A DNA stretch of 64,000 nt from Endozoicomonas sp. NE40 (lineage in GTDB: Bacteria; Pseudomonadota; Gammaproteobacteria; Pseudomonadales; Endozoicomonadaceae). Below, one piece after another: positions 11,516 through 21,263 of the stretch. The notes under the pieces are model-generated. The model did no database searches. It saw only the letters and a program-made list of their open reading frames with translations, and was not told the origin of the DNA. The stretch lies in NCBI RefSeq assembly GCF_040549045.1, contig NZ_JBEWTB010000002.1, positions 62,001 to 126,000 on the forward strand, given 5' to 3'. The translations under genes were made by a program, and so were the position numbers. Each line of letters begins with the position of its first letter. Positions within the stretch are counted from its first letter, which is position 1.

Positions 11516-13135
11516 CTATGACTTGGGCTTGTATGCCTTTATAGCTTTTTCAAGTATTCTTTTGATGCCTGCTTTTCGTTTGGCAAGAATGATGCTGGTC
11601 AGCGATTCTATCGTATTCCCCTCCTTGTCCAGCAGCTTTTTCTTGCCCCTTGCTGTTCCTTCTGCATCTTTTTTTAACTCGGATTCAGCAGCTTGCATAA
11701 TCTTGTCAGAGTTTAAAAAGGCTTTTCTGGACGTCGGCAATAATGGCAGGTCATGGTAGGTTTGAAGATCTTTATGCAGGCGTGTTGTTAATCGCTGTTC
11801 CAGAACGGCGTAACTGCGATCCCAGACATCATCCAGAGAGCGTCTGTCTCCCTCTTTCATGACCTGGTCGTGGGTTTCGATCTTGTCGCGCAGTGATGCT
11901 ACGGCTGAATGTTTCTTGTTTAGCTCTGCGTCCAGCCCTCTGCGCTCAGCATCGCCAGTTTCCGGATTGGCCAACTTTGCCTCAAGCTTGTCAATTTCCC
12001 TGAATGTGCTTTTTAAGTCAGCCCGCAGGGCTATGCCGGAAACCGGCTCCAGCCCCATACAGGTTTGAAACAGGAGCTCATGCTGAGCTTTAGGGATTAA
12101 GCCTTTTCGAGTCACAGTGCTGGTGATACTGCCCACCATTGCCTCGTCTTTTGCCGCTCCTGCCTGTTGAATCTGCAATATTGTAGAAGCCAGCAATGCC
12201 AGTTTTTTCTTGTTCCGGGGTTTAAAGAGAGTGACACCTGAAACAGTAAACGACGAGGATTTAAGGTAGTCGCCATGGGCTCCAAGTTCAATCATGCCAT
12301 TGAAAAACGCTTCCTGGAGTTCCGGTGGTGGACTGCTTCCCTTGTACTGTTCCTTAACATAATCCATGACCTTGGTAGTATATTGCATAAACGCCTTATG
12401 CAGGCTTTTTTCATCCTTCGCTTCCAGTCCGTTTTTGACAATTTCTCGAACAGTATCGGGTAATGGCGACGCCTCTATATTGGCTCTGCCGGAGGGAACC
12501 AGTGGAGGTATATCCCGGCTTTCTTCAACAGAGCCACCTACCCCTTCAGTTTGACCTGTCAGAGGTTCAGCCTGAGAAGCCTTTGAAAGCGACTCCATAT
12601 CGTCGCGTTTTTCATTACCCTGAAGCTGAACATTCTGGATCTGATCTTTAGAATCTCCAGCAGACACAGCCAGTGTCTTAGAGGACTGTGGCATTATTTC
12701 GGGCTTCTGATGCCCGGCTCCAGCCTTTGACTTTAAATCAGGCTTGGGAGGGACTGGAGGCTTGGAGGAAGTCTGATTTCTGGTCTTTGGCTTTAAGTTT
12801 CGCTTTGGAGGAATTGCAGGCTTGGTAGATGCTTTTGATGCCTCGCTGACTCTGCCTCCATTATGAATCTGGCTGGGTTTGGGATTTTTAAGTATCTGTT
12901 CAACGGCTTCATCGGGAAGAACTTTTGCCATCCTCTCCCGAAGTAACATGTGCCTGGACGTACCACCGGTACTGCCTGACTGCTGCTGTGGAAGATATTT
13001 TGCCGGTTGCGCAACGCCGGTAATATTGATTTTCCCCAGACCGCTACCGACTAAATGCTCAGCTTTTTTGTCTGAAGCCTTCAATCCAGCAGTCTGAAGG
13101 TTCACTGAGAATTGGCTACCGGGAATCTCTGACAT
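11516..13135 (-). CDS. Effector-like protein with SH3-ligand motifs
   Basis: A 539-residue soluble protein of no recognised family. The N-terminal 220 residues are low-complexity and rich in Ser, Pro and Lys. They contain two repeats about 20 residues apart, KPAIPPKRNLKPK (residues 105-117) and KPPVPPKPDLKSK (125-137), each with a PxxPxK core typical of class II SH3 ligands. Residues about 220-539 are mostly helical, with a likely coiled coil near 375-430 (FREIDKLEAKLANPETG, then ELNKKHSAVASLRDKIE). The layout suggests a translocated effector acting in eukaryotic cells, but that is inference. No secretion signal or Shine-Dalgarno site is clear. Confidence 0.6.
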   Translation of the reverse strand: MSEIPGSQFSVNLQTAGLKASDKKAEHLVGSGLGKINITGVAQPAKYLPQQQSGSTGGTSRHMLLRERMAKVLPDEAVEQILKNPKPSQIHNGGRVSEASKASTKPAIPPKRNLKPKTRNQTSSKPPVPPKPDLKSKAGAGHQKPEIMPQSSKTLAVSAGDSKDQIQNVQLQGNEKRDDMESLSKASQAEPLTGQTEGVGGSVEESRDIPPLVPSGRANIEASPLPDTVREIVKNGLEAKDEKSLHKAFMQYTTKVMDYVKEQYKGSSPPPELQEAFFNGMIELGAHGDYLKSSSFTVSGVTLFKPRNKKKLALLASTILQIQQAGAAKDEAMVGSITSTVTRKGLIPKAQHELLFQTCMGLEPVSGIALRADLKSTFREIDKLEAKLANPETGDAERRGLDAELNKKHSAVASLRDKIETHDQVMKEGDRRSLDDVWDRSYAVLEQRLTTRLHKDLQTYHDLPLLPTSRKAFLNSDKIMQAAESELKKDAEGTARGKKKLLDKEGNTIESLTSIILAKRKAGIKRILEKAIKAYKPKS

Positions 13136-13458
13136 AAGGAGTTCTTATTTCATGGTCAAAAGGTGTATTTTTAATAGTAGTTAAATAAGTCTGAAAACTT
13201 GCCTGCTTTGAATTAAGCTCAATATTTTAAAAACTTTTGCTTATAAATTGACAACACTCAGTCGTTTTTGCAGTAACCCTGTTCCCTGCGTCAAAAACCG
13301 GACTCATAGAATTCACCCACTGATGTTTTATTGTCTTTGCTGTTTTCTTTCAACCATTATCTTTGAACTTCCAGAGAGGCCGAAAGTTCAAAGATAATGG
13401 TTGAACTCTAACAAAATCAAGGTATTATAAGCGTCACATGAGCAGTGATGCTGCTCGT
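13136..13458. other. Intergenic region with a 22-bp perfect inverted repeat
   Basis: I see no gene in this 323-base stretch. Its main feature is a perfect inverted repeat with arms at 13349-13370 and 13384-13405 and a 13-base spacer. The arms begin TTCAACCATTATC and are exact reverse complements. There is no T-run, so a simple terminator is unlikely. The first half is AT-rich and probably contains the promoter of the proline-rich protein gene. Confidence 0.7.
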
Positions 13459-13535
13459 CGGAGCGTAGCGCAGCCTGGTAGCGCACCACAATGGGGTTGT
13501 GGGGGTCGGAGGTTCAAATCCTCTCGCTCCGACCA
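13459..13535 (+). tRNA. tRNA-Pro (anticodon GGG)
   Basis: A 77-base tRNA with a complete cloverleaf. The acceptor stem CGGAGCG pairs with CGCTCCG, followed by the discriminator A and an encoded CCA (13533-13535). The D arm is GCGCAGCCTGGTAGCGC. The anticodon stem CCACA/TGTGG encloses the loop ATGGGGT, giving GGG. The T arm contains GGTTCAAATCC. It is a lone tRNA and a possible integration site for mobile DNA, although no integrase is nearby. Confidence 0.97.
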
Positions 13536-13818
13536 TTATTTTCAATACTTACAGCGTAAGTATTCACTCCTCTCAAAGCTTATTCCCCAAAGGCTTCCCA
13601 AAAAATCCATCTGGTTCCCTTATTCCTCAACGGTTTTCGAATATAGTTCTTCTGCGCTGACGCTGCTTTATGTCCCGATATTTTGGAGCCAGGCAATGCC
13701 TTCAAACGTTGCATCAAATAAGCTGTGACCGCTAAAAAAGCCTTCGTCTGGTTCGACTGTAACCGCAGCAATTACGGCGAGTGGTTCACCAACTCGAAGG
13801 CTGTTCGACCAGCATAGT

Positions 13819-14166
13819 TCAATTGATAAACAGTTTTCTAACGTTCCACCATAGTCGAGCGAATATTCCGCCTTTTTGCGCCTGACTTTCTGGCGAGGGG
13901 CGGTAAGGCGTGGGGGCTGGATCACCGATCATCGTAACAGTATCTTCCGGGTAGCGAACCTTATGATCTGGATCATAAGTTCTTTGAATGGCTGCACATC
14001 GCTCCTGCCTGGCAAGATCAGACAGTTCCTGAGCATCTCTCGCCAGAAAAACCGGCTTCTTGCACTGCTGGCAAAACCGCACATTGTCTTCAGGGGTCTT
14101 ATCCAACTCTCTCCATTGCTTTGAACACAGGAAGCGGAAGGCAGGGGCTTTATCGGTTTGACTCAT
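13819..14166 (-). CDS. Small Cys-rich protein, possible zinc-binding
   Basis: A 115-residue product read from ATG 14166, preceded by GGTGAG. The longer frame to 14343 adds a leader with no support. Cysteines at 14, 32, 35 and 57 (FLCSKQW, RFCQQCKKPVF, QERCAAI) could bind one zinc, with CQQC resembling half a zinc ribbon. The C terminus is Pro-rich, then ends in an aromatic/basic tail (FARLWWNVRKLFIN) that could touch a membrane. The family is not recognised. A short overlapping frame at 13668-13925 is less convincing. Confidence 0.5.
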   Translation of the reverse strand: MSQTDKAPAFRFLCSKQWRELDKTPEDNVRFCQQCKKPVFLARDAQELSDLARQERCAAIQRTYDPDHKVRYPEDTVTMIGDPAPTPYRPSPESQAQKGGIFARLWWNVRKLFIN

Positions 14167-14398
14167 TTGCTCACCTTTCTTTCTGGCAGCGGCAATGTAA
14201 TCCGGAGCCGGATGCATTTCCTGAAAATGAAAAATTTTTGAAGAGTTTTCAGCAACCACCTGACAAGTAAAATCGGATATACAGCGTTTTTTGAACGAAA
14301 TACAAATCGCCTCCAAATAATGCACCCACATCACTGTATGCAAACCCCGGACTGCCTGTCATCAGTGCCTGGCAGGCAGTTGACCAGTTTTAATATTG

Positions 14399-14818
14399 TT
14401 ACTCTGGCCTGGTCGCGTCGTGCTTTTCCTCTTTTTTAAATCGCGTTACTGGCTGTGGGGATGAGCGGCTAGTGGGACCAGTAGACAGTACTTTTTGTAC
14501 TGTTGCTGCCTCTGTAATGATTCGTGAGATCTCGCTCATAATTATTCGCTCAGACCCAGAATAATAGATCTTTTCCTCTGGAGGGTCTGCTCTTTTGGTC
14601 ATGAGATTGATAAGTTCCCGGGAGCAGTCTTTGTGATTTGGGGATATATGGTTCTGGCAGAGACGACATGCCTCCATTCGGATCAAGATGTTATCGAACT
14701 GTTCAGTTAGCGTTCCAGGTGTGTTGATCGTGCTGGCTTTTTCAACAAGGTGTTTCAGTCTGGCTTTATAGCTGGATATCCGGTCATTCAGTAATCTGTC
14801 GAGAGCTTCGTACTGCAT
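14399..14818 (-). CDS. Hypothetical protein with a Cys/His cluster
   Basis: A 139-residue product from ATG 14818 (MQYEALDRLLNDR), preceded by GGCGAGAG. The N-terminal 50 residues are strongly helical. The middle carries CRLCQNHISPNHKDC, a C-x2-C-x2-H-x4-H-x2-C cluster that could hold zinc. The tail is Ser/Pro- and Lys-rich. No family is recognised. It lies beside another small Cys-rich gene on the same strand, but the two are separated by over 200 bases and need not be co-transcribed. Confidence 0.5.
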   Translation of the reverse strand: MQYEALDRLLNDRISSYKARLKHLVEKASTINTPGTLTEQFDNILIRMEACRLCQNHISPNHKDCSRELINLMTKRADPPEEKIYYSGSERIIMSEISRIITEAATVQKVLSTGPTSRSSPQPVTRFKKEEKHDATRPE

Positions 14819-15081
14819 TTTCTCTCGCCTTTTCTGTTGGTGAGAGAGAAAGCGTAGCAGTACAAACCCTATGTCCAAATACCGTTTTGTTGTTTTATCT
14901 GGAGTTGATATTAAAACAAATGATTCTTTGCTTCATGCCATCACTCAGCTATCCGACTCTCTGAGTTAATTATCCTGATCAGAAATAACCGTTATGGCGA
15001 ATAACGAGCTATGTACTATCAGTGAAGGTTAAGCCGAGTGAACAGCTGAACCTTCACTTGGATTTTCAGGCAAAATACTAT

Positions 15082-15903
15082 TCAGGCAGTACACAACGAT
15101 GAAGAATTATCCAGCAACTGTCTGATGACCTGCATAACCCCGGACTGTTCATTACTTGGAGCATCAAAACGGGCAAAGGCTTTAACGTCTTCGTGTGCAT
15201 TTTCTACAGCATAGGAGTAGTAGCTGGCTTTCAGCATTTCAATGTCATTGAAGTAATCACCAAAACTCATGGTTTGCTCATAGGTGAAACCCAGAGATTT
15301 TTGCAGGTATTCAATGGCTTTACCCTTAGAGGCTTCAATGTTCATCATGTCCAGCCAGATCTGACCACTGACCACAACCTGATGCTCTTCGCCAAACTGT
15401 TTTTTGAGTACAGGATAGACATTCGCCTCTGTACCGCCAAAATGACAGATGGCGACTTTAATAAAGTCATCTTCGACCGCTAAGAGATCATCAACCTGCT
15501 CACAGCGATGATAATACTTCTTTATTTCTTCCAGCGCCTGATGGTCGTCGGTTTCAATGTAGGCTGACCGTTTGCCGCACAGCACCAGGTAAGACCCTTC
15601 AATCTTTCGGGCTTCATTTACGATCTGGTTAATTGCAGCCTTCTCCATGGTGCAACTGTAAAGCTCTTTGTCCTGCTGCATGACCAGCGTGCCGTTTTCA
15701 GCAATAAATATCATTCGATCCCTGATAGGCTCGAAGGTTTCCCTGAGGCTGTAATACTGTCTTCCGGAAGCGGCGGCAAAAATAATGCCCCTTTGTTCAA
15801 GCTGCTGATGCAGATCAAAAAATGCTGAGTCGAGTAAACCCTGTTCATTCAGCAGGGTTCCGTCCATATCAGTAGCAATAAATTTGATAGAAGAGTCTGT
15901 CAT
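15082..15903 (-). CDS. Cof-type HAD-IIB sugar-phosphate phosphatase
   Basis: A 273-residue haloacid dehalogenase-fold phosphatase of the Cof/YidA/YbjI group. Motif I is IATDMDGTLLN (residues 9-19; nucleophile and acid Asp). Motif II is in AAASGR. The IIB cap follows, then Lys of motif III in ASKGKAIEYL, and motif IV is MSFGDYFNDIEML. These enzymes hydrolyse small phosphorylated metabolites such as sugar phosphates or flavin precursors in the cytoplasm. The exact substrate cannot be told from sequence. Length is normal. Confidence 0.92.
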   Translation of the reverse strand: MTDSSIKFIATDMDGTLLNEQGLLDSAFFDLHQQLEQRGIIFAAASGRQYYSLRETFEPIRDRMIFIAENGTLVMQQDKELYSCTMEKAAINQIVNEARKIEGSYLVLCGKRSAYIETDDHQALEEIKKYYHRCEQVDDLLAVEDDFIKVAICHFGGTEANVYPVLKKQFGEEHQVVVSGQIWLDMMNIEASKGKAIEYLQKSLGFTYEQTMSFGDYFNDIEMLKASYYSYAVENAHEDVKAFARFDAPSNEQSGVMQVIRQLLDNSSSLCTA

Positions 15904-16030
15904 GTATTACAACGCTGGTTTTAAAACCCTAAAAAGATTAATAGGTTAAATGATTAATAACAGCAAGCTTAATGACTGGGTAATCGAAATACAATGAGTG
16001 TAAATCTCATACTTGCCATATGGCGCATAC

Positions 16031-16069
16031 AAAAAAAGCCTTGCCCAACAAATCAGGCAAGGCTTTTTT
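16031..16069. terminator. Bidirectional terminator after uppP
   Basis: AAAAAAAGCCTTGCC pairs with GGCAAGGCTTTTTT around a short loop. It lies just downstream of uppP on the minus strand, and its A-run and T-run allow it to work in both directions. Confidence 0.88.
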
Positions 16070-16085
16070 CGAATACTGACAGCCA

Positions 16086-16883
16086 TTAAATAATGATTAA
16101 CAGCACGAGGGCCAGTAGCAGTCGGTAAATGACAAATGGCATCAAACCTGCCCGACTGATCATGCCAAGGAAAAAATGAATACACAGCATAGCGCTGACA
16201 CCGGATATCAATGCTCCGGCAATCAGTTCACTCCAGACCACCACTTCTGTCGACTTCACCAGATCCAGAATCACCAGCAAACTGGCACCCAGTGTAACGG
16301 GGATTGAGAGCAGGAAAGAAAATCGTGCGGCGGCTTCCCGCTTAAAACCCAGCATCAGGGCAGCAGTAATAGTGATTCCAGAACGTGAAGTACCCGGAAT
16401 CAGGGCGATGGCCTGGGCAAAACCAATCATCATGGCAGACTTCAGAGTCATACCTGACATACTGGTTCTGCGTTTGCCAAAATAATCAGCTACGCCCATT
16501 AAGGTGCCAAATATCAGGGTGGTTGCAATAATGACATGGGTAGAACGCATGGCTTCGTCAATCCCGTACATTTTCAACAGCAACCCGAAAATAACCGCAG
16601 GGAAAGTCGCCAACCCAACATACCATGCCATTCGGCTGTACTCTGTGGTTCCCTTACCTGCCAGTGAAAGGGTCCAGTCACGAATCAGCAACCAGATATC
16701 CTTGCGGAAATACAACATAACAGCCACCAGGGTACCTATGTGAACGGCGGCATCAAAAGCAATTCCCTGGTCTTCCCAACCCAGCAGTTGCGCTGGAAGA
16801 ATCAGGTGTCCAGAGCTTGAAATCGGCAGAAATTCGGTAATGCCCTGTATCAGGGCCAGTACAGTAATTTGGACAGCATCCAT
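16086..16883 (-). CDS. uppP: Undecaprenyl-diphosphate phosphatase
   Basis: A 265-residue integral membrane phosphatase (UppP/BacA). It recycles undecaprenyl diphosphate to the monophosphate carrier used for peptidoglycan and for the O-antigen or capsule made by the genes to its right. Both signature motifs are intact: QGITEFLPISSSGHLIL (residues 13-29, catalytic Glu17) and PGTSRSGIT (163-171). About eight hydrophobic helices are visible, and length matches the family. It is separated from galU by a terminator, so it is probably expressed alone. Confidence 0.96.
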   Translation of the reverse strand: MDAVQITVLALIQGITEFLPISSSGHLILPAQLLGWEDQGIAFDAAVHIGTLVAVMLYFRKDIWLLIRDWTLSLAGKGTTEYSRMAWYVGLATFPAVIFGLLLKMYGIDEAMRSTHVIIATTLIFGTLMGVADYFGKRRTSMSGMTLKSAMMIGFAQAIALIPGTSRSGITITAALMLGFKREAAARFSFLLSIPVTLGASLLVILDLVKSTEVVVWSELIAGALISGVSAMLCIHFFLGMISRAGLMPFVIYRLLLALVLLIII

Positions 16884-16924
16884 AGTGATTAAGCGCTACA
16901 ACTTGTTAAACGAAAATACAGACA

Positions 16925-16970
16925 ATAAAAAAGGCATACAGGTGCTGCAATCGGCTCCCGTATGCCTTTG
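16925..16970 (-). terminator. Terminator after galU
   Basis: On the minus strand CAAAGGCATAC and GTATGCCTTTTTT form a 10-bp stem with a 20-base loop ending in a T-run. It follows galU in its own direction. Confidence 0.8.
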
Positions 16971-17025
16971 AAATACTATTAACAGCCAGTACCCTGGCTA
17001 CAAACAACTCGCTACATACAGTTAG

Positions 17026-17850
17026 TTACTTGCGGAACGCATCATAACAGTAATTCGTGGCCTCGATAAAACCTTCAATACTGCCACAATCGAAACGCTG
17101 CCCTTTGAATTTGTACGCTAAGACACAGCCTCGTTCAGCCTGAGCCATCAGGGCATCGGTGATCTGTATTTCACCACCCTTTCCTGGCTGAGTGTCGGTG
17201 ATCAGATCAAAGATATCCGGAGTCAGAATATAACGACCAATAATGGCCAGGTTGCTGGGCGCATCTTCCTTAGCAGGCTTCTCAACCATATTCTCAACGC
17301 GAATCAGGTCATCAGAAATTGCCTGACCCGCAATCACACCGTATTTATGAACTTCATCCTCCGGTACCTCCATCACCGCAACAATACTGCAACGGAATTG
17401 CTGGTACAACTGTGCCATTTGCGACAACACCCCGGAGCCATCGGTATTAATACAAAGGTCATCGGCCAGAACAACGCCAAATGGCTGGTCTCCAACCAAA
17501 GTCTGCCCGGTGAGGATGGCATGTCCCAGCCCTTTCATTTCCCTCTGTCGGGTATAGGAGAATGTGCATTCATTGATGATTTTACGGATACCGACCAAAA
17601 GCTCTTCCTTAGAAGAGCCGGAAATCTGGTGTTCCAGTTCATAGTTGGAATCAAAATGATCCTCCAGCGCACGTTTACCCCGACCGGTAACAATGCAGAT
17701 ATCAGACATGCCTGCTTCCAGGGCTTCCTCTACCCCATACTCGATCAGTGGCTTACTGACGATTGGCATCATTTCCTTGGGCATGGACTTGGTGGCAGGC
17801 AGGAAGCGGGTTCCGTAACCTGCGGCGGGGAAGAGGCATTTTTTGATCAT
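17026..17850 (-). CDS. galU: UTP-glucose-1-phosphate uridylyltransferase
   Basis: A 274-residue cytoplasmic nucleotidyltransferase making UDP-glucose from UTP and glucose-1-phosphate, a precursor for envelope polysaccharides. The nucleotide-binding motif is FPAAGYGTRFLPATKSMPKE (residues 7-26). Other motifs are LADDL (the Mg-binding region) and VEKPAKEDAPSNLAIIGRYI in the sugar-binding site. Length is a little below E. coli GalU (302). It lies between uppP and the dehydratase gene, both on the same strand. Confidence 0.95.
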   Translation of the reverse strand: MIKKCLFPAAGYGTRFLPATKSMPKEMMPIVSKPLIEYGVEEALEAGMSDICIVTGRGKRALEDHFDSNYELEHQISGSSKEELLVGIRKIINECTFSYTRQREMKGLGHAILTGQTLVGDQPFGVVLADDLCINTDGSGVLSQMAQLYQQFRCSIVAVMEVPEDEVHKYGVIAGQAISDDLIRVENMVEKPAKEDAPSNLAIIGRYILTPDIFDLITDTQPGKGGEIQITDALMAQAERGCVLAYKFKGQRFDCGSIEGFIEATNYCYDAFRK

Positions 17851-17974
17851 GGGTGTCCTGGAGTCTTGGGGTAACCTGATTAGAGCAATAGTACAATAAA
17901 TAGTTCAGCATGAAACAGAGAAAAATCAGAACTTCAGCCTGCTTTCAATTTGCTGGTCTTTAAGCGACCATTTC

Positions 17975-20008
17975 TCAAGCAACTATATCAACATCAGCCT
18001 GATGAAGTGGCTGCCTGTATAACCAGTCAACCACCTTTGGACTAGGAACATAGCCATTGACATACCTGAGCAGCAATTCACTGGTAGTCTTGTACCTGTG
18101 TTCACCAAGTGTCCGGTTGATATCATCCAAAGCCCGCTTGAGCTCGCTCCAGGGCATCATTTCTTCAGTTGCGCGACAAATCAGTGGATGTTCGGTTTCT
18201 GTTACATTGTCTCCAATAAGTAACTCTTCATACAGCTTTTCACCGGGTCTCAAGCCAGTGTATAGAATACTGATATCGCCATCAGGGCAATCTTCATCCC
18301 GAATGGTTAAGCCAGACAAAGACACCATACGCCTTGCCAGGTCAGCAATTTTCACAGGCTCCCCCATTTCCAGAACAAAGACATCCCCACCTTTACCCAT
18401 GGCACCGGCCTGAATAACCAGCTGAGCAGCCTCAGGAATGGTCATAAAAAAGCGGTTAATATCGGGATGTGTCACGGTAATGGGGCCTCCTGTACGAATT
18501 TGCTCACGAAAAACAGGTATAACAGAACCGCTTGAACCCAGCACATTACCAAAACGCACCATCGAAAAATTCGTTCCGTTTCTAATAACCTCGCCTGATC
18601 GAACCCCGAATTTTTCCGCGTGGTAAAAAGTCAGGTGAATTTCTTTGCTAAGAGCCTGAAGTGCCATTTCAGCAAGCCTCTTGGAGGCTCCCATAACATT
18701 GGTAGGCCTGACTGCCTTATCCGTTGAAATAAGTACAAAGTTCTTAACGCCTGACGCTATAGCAGCCTGTGCCGTGTATAGCGTGCCAATAACATTATTT
18801 TTTAACCCCTGGGACACATTGTATTGAACAATAGGAACATGCTTATAAGCTGCGGCATGATACAGGGTGTCGACCTTGTACGTTTTCATCACATCCAGAA
18901 GTCTGGTGGGGTCATTAATCGATCCCAGCACTGAAATGACTCTGGTATTATGACCAGTGGCTCGGATTGTCTTTTGCAATTCCTGGTCAATGGTGTAGAG
19001 ATTATATTCAGAATGCTCAAACAAAACTAATGCTTTCGGCTGCCTTTGCAAAGCCTGCCGGAGCATTTCAGAACCAATAGAGCCACCTGCACCCGTCACC
19101 ATTACCACCTGCTGGGTAATGTGTTTTGCAATCAGTTCAGGTATAGGTTTAACCTCTTCCCTGCCAAGAACATCAGCAATATCGACTTCCTGAACATCCT
19201 GAATTTTAAGGCGCCCGGAGGTCAAGTCTTGCAGATCTGGCATGGTTTTTATGGGAAGGCCGGATGACTCAAGGGATCGAACAATATCGGTCCTGCGCCT
19301 GCGACTGACAGATGGTAATGCCAGCAACACTTCTTCAACTCCGGTATCAGAACGCATGGCATTTATTTGAGAAGGCTGATAGACAGGCTTCCCGGAAACA
19401 ACTCTCCCTCTTAATGCCTGACTATCATCAAGAAACGCGACGGAACGATACTCTTTTGAGTGTTCAAGAGCATGCGCTAATTGAACACCTGCAGACCCAG
19501 CTCCATAAATTGCTACAGGTTTACCCCGCTGAGTTCGGGTAGTCGCATTTTTGTAGGCAACAGGAGAAAGAAGAATGTCACGCAATCGATAGCCCATCAA
19601 CCAGTACCGAACAGCATACCGACTCAACCCGAGAAGCAGAGCAGAAATTAACCAGTACAAAGCAGGAATGCTCCTTGGAACATTCAAACCAATAAATGAT
19701 TCAGCTACTGTAAACCCAATAAAGGCAATAAAAGATGCCCTGAAAATTGTGAAGGAGACTTGGGGTCCCATGTAGCGCAGGACAGCCCTATAGAGGCCCA
19801 GACGTATATAAATGGGTAATGAAACTACAACCGCCAACGCGCAGGACTTGAGGTAAACGGTTGAATAACTGTATATCCAGCCTTCAAAACCAAGACGAAC
19901 ACTAAAGGCTGCCGCCAGGGATAAGCAAATCAGAAGCGTATCAATTCCCAGAGTCACCAATCTTTTTTTTACTCTGGAAAAGCCCAGTATTTTCTCTCTC
20001 ACAATCAT
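17975..20008 (-). CDS. Membrane UDP-GlcNAc 4,6-dehydratase, WbpM/PglF-type
   Basis: A 677-residue inner-membrane enzyme. About four hydrophobic helices fill the first 130 residues. A degenerate NAD-binding fold follows (VAIYGAGSAGVQLA, near 165). The catalytic SDR domain begins at VVMVTGAGGSIGSEML (near 304). The active site is ISTDKAVRPTNVMGASKR, in which Met replaces the usual SDR Tyr, as in large WbpM/PglF-type dehydratases. It should make the UDP-4-keto-6-deoxy sugar, the first step toward QuiNAc, FucNAc or bacillosamine. The adjacent aminotransferase fits the next step. Confidence 0.92.
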   Translation of the reverse strand: MIVREKILGFSRVKKRLVTLGIDTLLICLSLAAAFSVRLGFEGWIYSYSTVYLKSCALAVVVSLPIYIRLGLYRAVLRYMGPQVSFTIFRASFIAFIGFTVAESFIGLNVPRSIPALYWLISALLLGLSRYAVRYWLMGYRLRDILLSPVAYKNATTRTQRGKPVAIYGAGSAGVQLAHALEHSKEYRSVAFLDDSQALRGRVVSGKPVYQPSQINAMRSDTGVEEVLLALPSVSRRRRTDIVRSLESSGLPIKTMPDLQDLTSGRLKIQDVQEVDIADVLGREEVKPIPELIAKHITQQVVMVTGAGGSIGSEMLRQALQRQPKALVLFEHSEYNLYTIDQELQKTIRATGHNTRVISVLGSINDPTRLLDVMKTYKVDTLYHAAAYKHVPIVQYNVSQGLKNNVIGTLYTAQAAIASGVKNFVLISTDKAVRPTNVMGASKRLAEMALQALSKEIHLTFYHAEKFGVRSGEVIRNGTNFSMVRFGNVLGSSGSVIPVFREQIRTGGPITVTHPDINRFFMTIPEAAQLVIQAGAMGKGGDVFVLEMGEPVKIADLARRMVSLSGLTIRDEDCPDGDISILYTGLRPGEKLYEELLIGDNVTETEHPLICRATEEMMPWSELKRALDDINRTLGEHRYKTTSELLLRYVNGYVPSPKVVDWLYRQPLHQADVDIVA

Positions 20009-20026
20009 TCCCGAAAACGTACGACC

Positions 20027-21206
20027 TTAACTTCGAACAGCCGATGCTACCACTTCAGAAATTACATCGCAGGTTTTTCCAATCTCTGCTTCCGTCAAAG
20101 TGGGATGCACTAAGAACATCAAACTGGTTTCGCCCAGCTCCTTAGCAACTGGTAAACGTTTTTCAGGTCTGTAGCCAGTGCCATCAAACGCTTTTTCAAG
20201 ATACACTTCAGAACATGACCCCTGAAAACAGGGAACTCCCCGTTTAACCAGCTCGTCAACAATACGGTCACGACTCCACCCAGCTCGAAGGTAGTCAGGT
20301 CTCAAAAAGACATAGTGCTTATAACAGGCATGCTTAATATGGAAAGGTACGACGGGTACTCTCAAAGCAGCAAACTGTTTGCATACTTCATTAATACGCA
20401 GAGCATTTTCCTGTCTCTTTGTCGTCCAAATCGGCATGCGGCGCAGCTGAATTCGCCCAATAGCTGACTGCATTTCCGTCAAACGCCAGTTAGTGCCAAA
20501 GCTTTCATGCAACCAGCGAAAGCCAGGAGGGTGCTGCTGGTTATATACAGCATCATAGGATTTGCCATGGTCTTTATAAGACCACATTGTCTTCCATAAA
20601 TGCTCATCATTAGTGGTCACCATGCCGCCCTCACCACCGGTTGTCATGATTTTATCCTGACAAAAAGACCATGCACCGAGATGACCGATACTACCAACCG
20701 GCCGCCCTTTATATGTAGCTCCGTGAGCCTGAGCGCAATCTTCAATCACAAACAAGTCATGCTTTTCAGCCAGCTCCATAATGTCGTCCATTTCACAGGG
20801 CCAGCCCGACAGGTGAACGCAAATGATGGCTCTTGTCTTATCCGTTATCACATTTTCGATCGTCTCTGCCGTCACATTCTGAGAATCAGCATCAACATCA
20901 GCAAAGACCGGAACAGCACCTGCGGTGACAATAGAGCTGGCAGAAGCCAGAAAAGTGCGGGAGGTAACAATGACTTCATCTCCTGCCCCAACAGGCAGTG
21001 GCCTTTAATGCAAGATCAAGCGCTACTGTACCGTTTGCTACAGCAATGGCGTACCCGGCCTGACAGAAGTCGGCAAATTCTTTTTCAAATTCACGTCCTT
21101 CATTTCCTGTCCAGTAGTTAACACGGTTAGACAGCAAAACATCAGAGACTGCATCAGCTTCTTCTTGAGAGAAGGAAGGCCAGGGGGAGAAATTTGTATT
21201 TAACAT
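20027..21206 (-). pseudogene. DegT/DnrJ/EryC1 sugar aminotransferase, frameshifted
   Basis: This is one aminotransferase gene read in two frames. The N-terminal 67 residues (MLNTNFSPWPSFSQ to LDLALKA) run from 21206. After an extra C near 21000 (GGCCACTG for the expected GGCACTG) the frame ends in CWGRR. The rest continues as LPVGAGDEVIVTSRTFLASAS to the end at 20027. Restored, it has 392 residues with the PLP region VIEDCAQAHGA and active-site QDKIMTTGGEGG. The family transaminates 4-keto or 3-keto nucleotide sugars. Its position after the dehydratase suggests a 4-amino-4,6-dideoxy sugar. The lesion may be a sequencing error. Confidence 0.85.
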
Positions 21207-21263
21207 GACAGATTCAATTATAAAGAAGAGCTTGGTTATCCGAAAAACGGAGAAACAACCAGA

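Noticed and set aside
13438..13728. Open frame of 96 codons over the tRNA-Pro gene
   Set aside because: Its N-terminal part (SVAQPGSAPQWGCGGRRFKSSRSD) is simply the translated tRNA, a common false gene.
13668..13925. 85-residue minus-strand frame ending AWLQNIGT
   Set aside because: It looks faintly protein-like, but it starts at GTG without a ribosome site, overlaps the better supported Cys-rich gene and matches no family I know.
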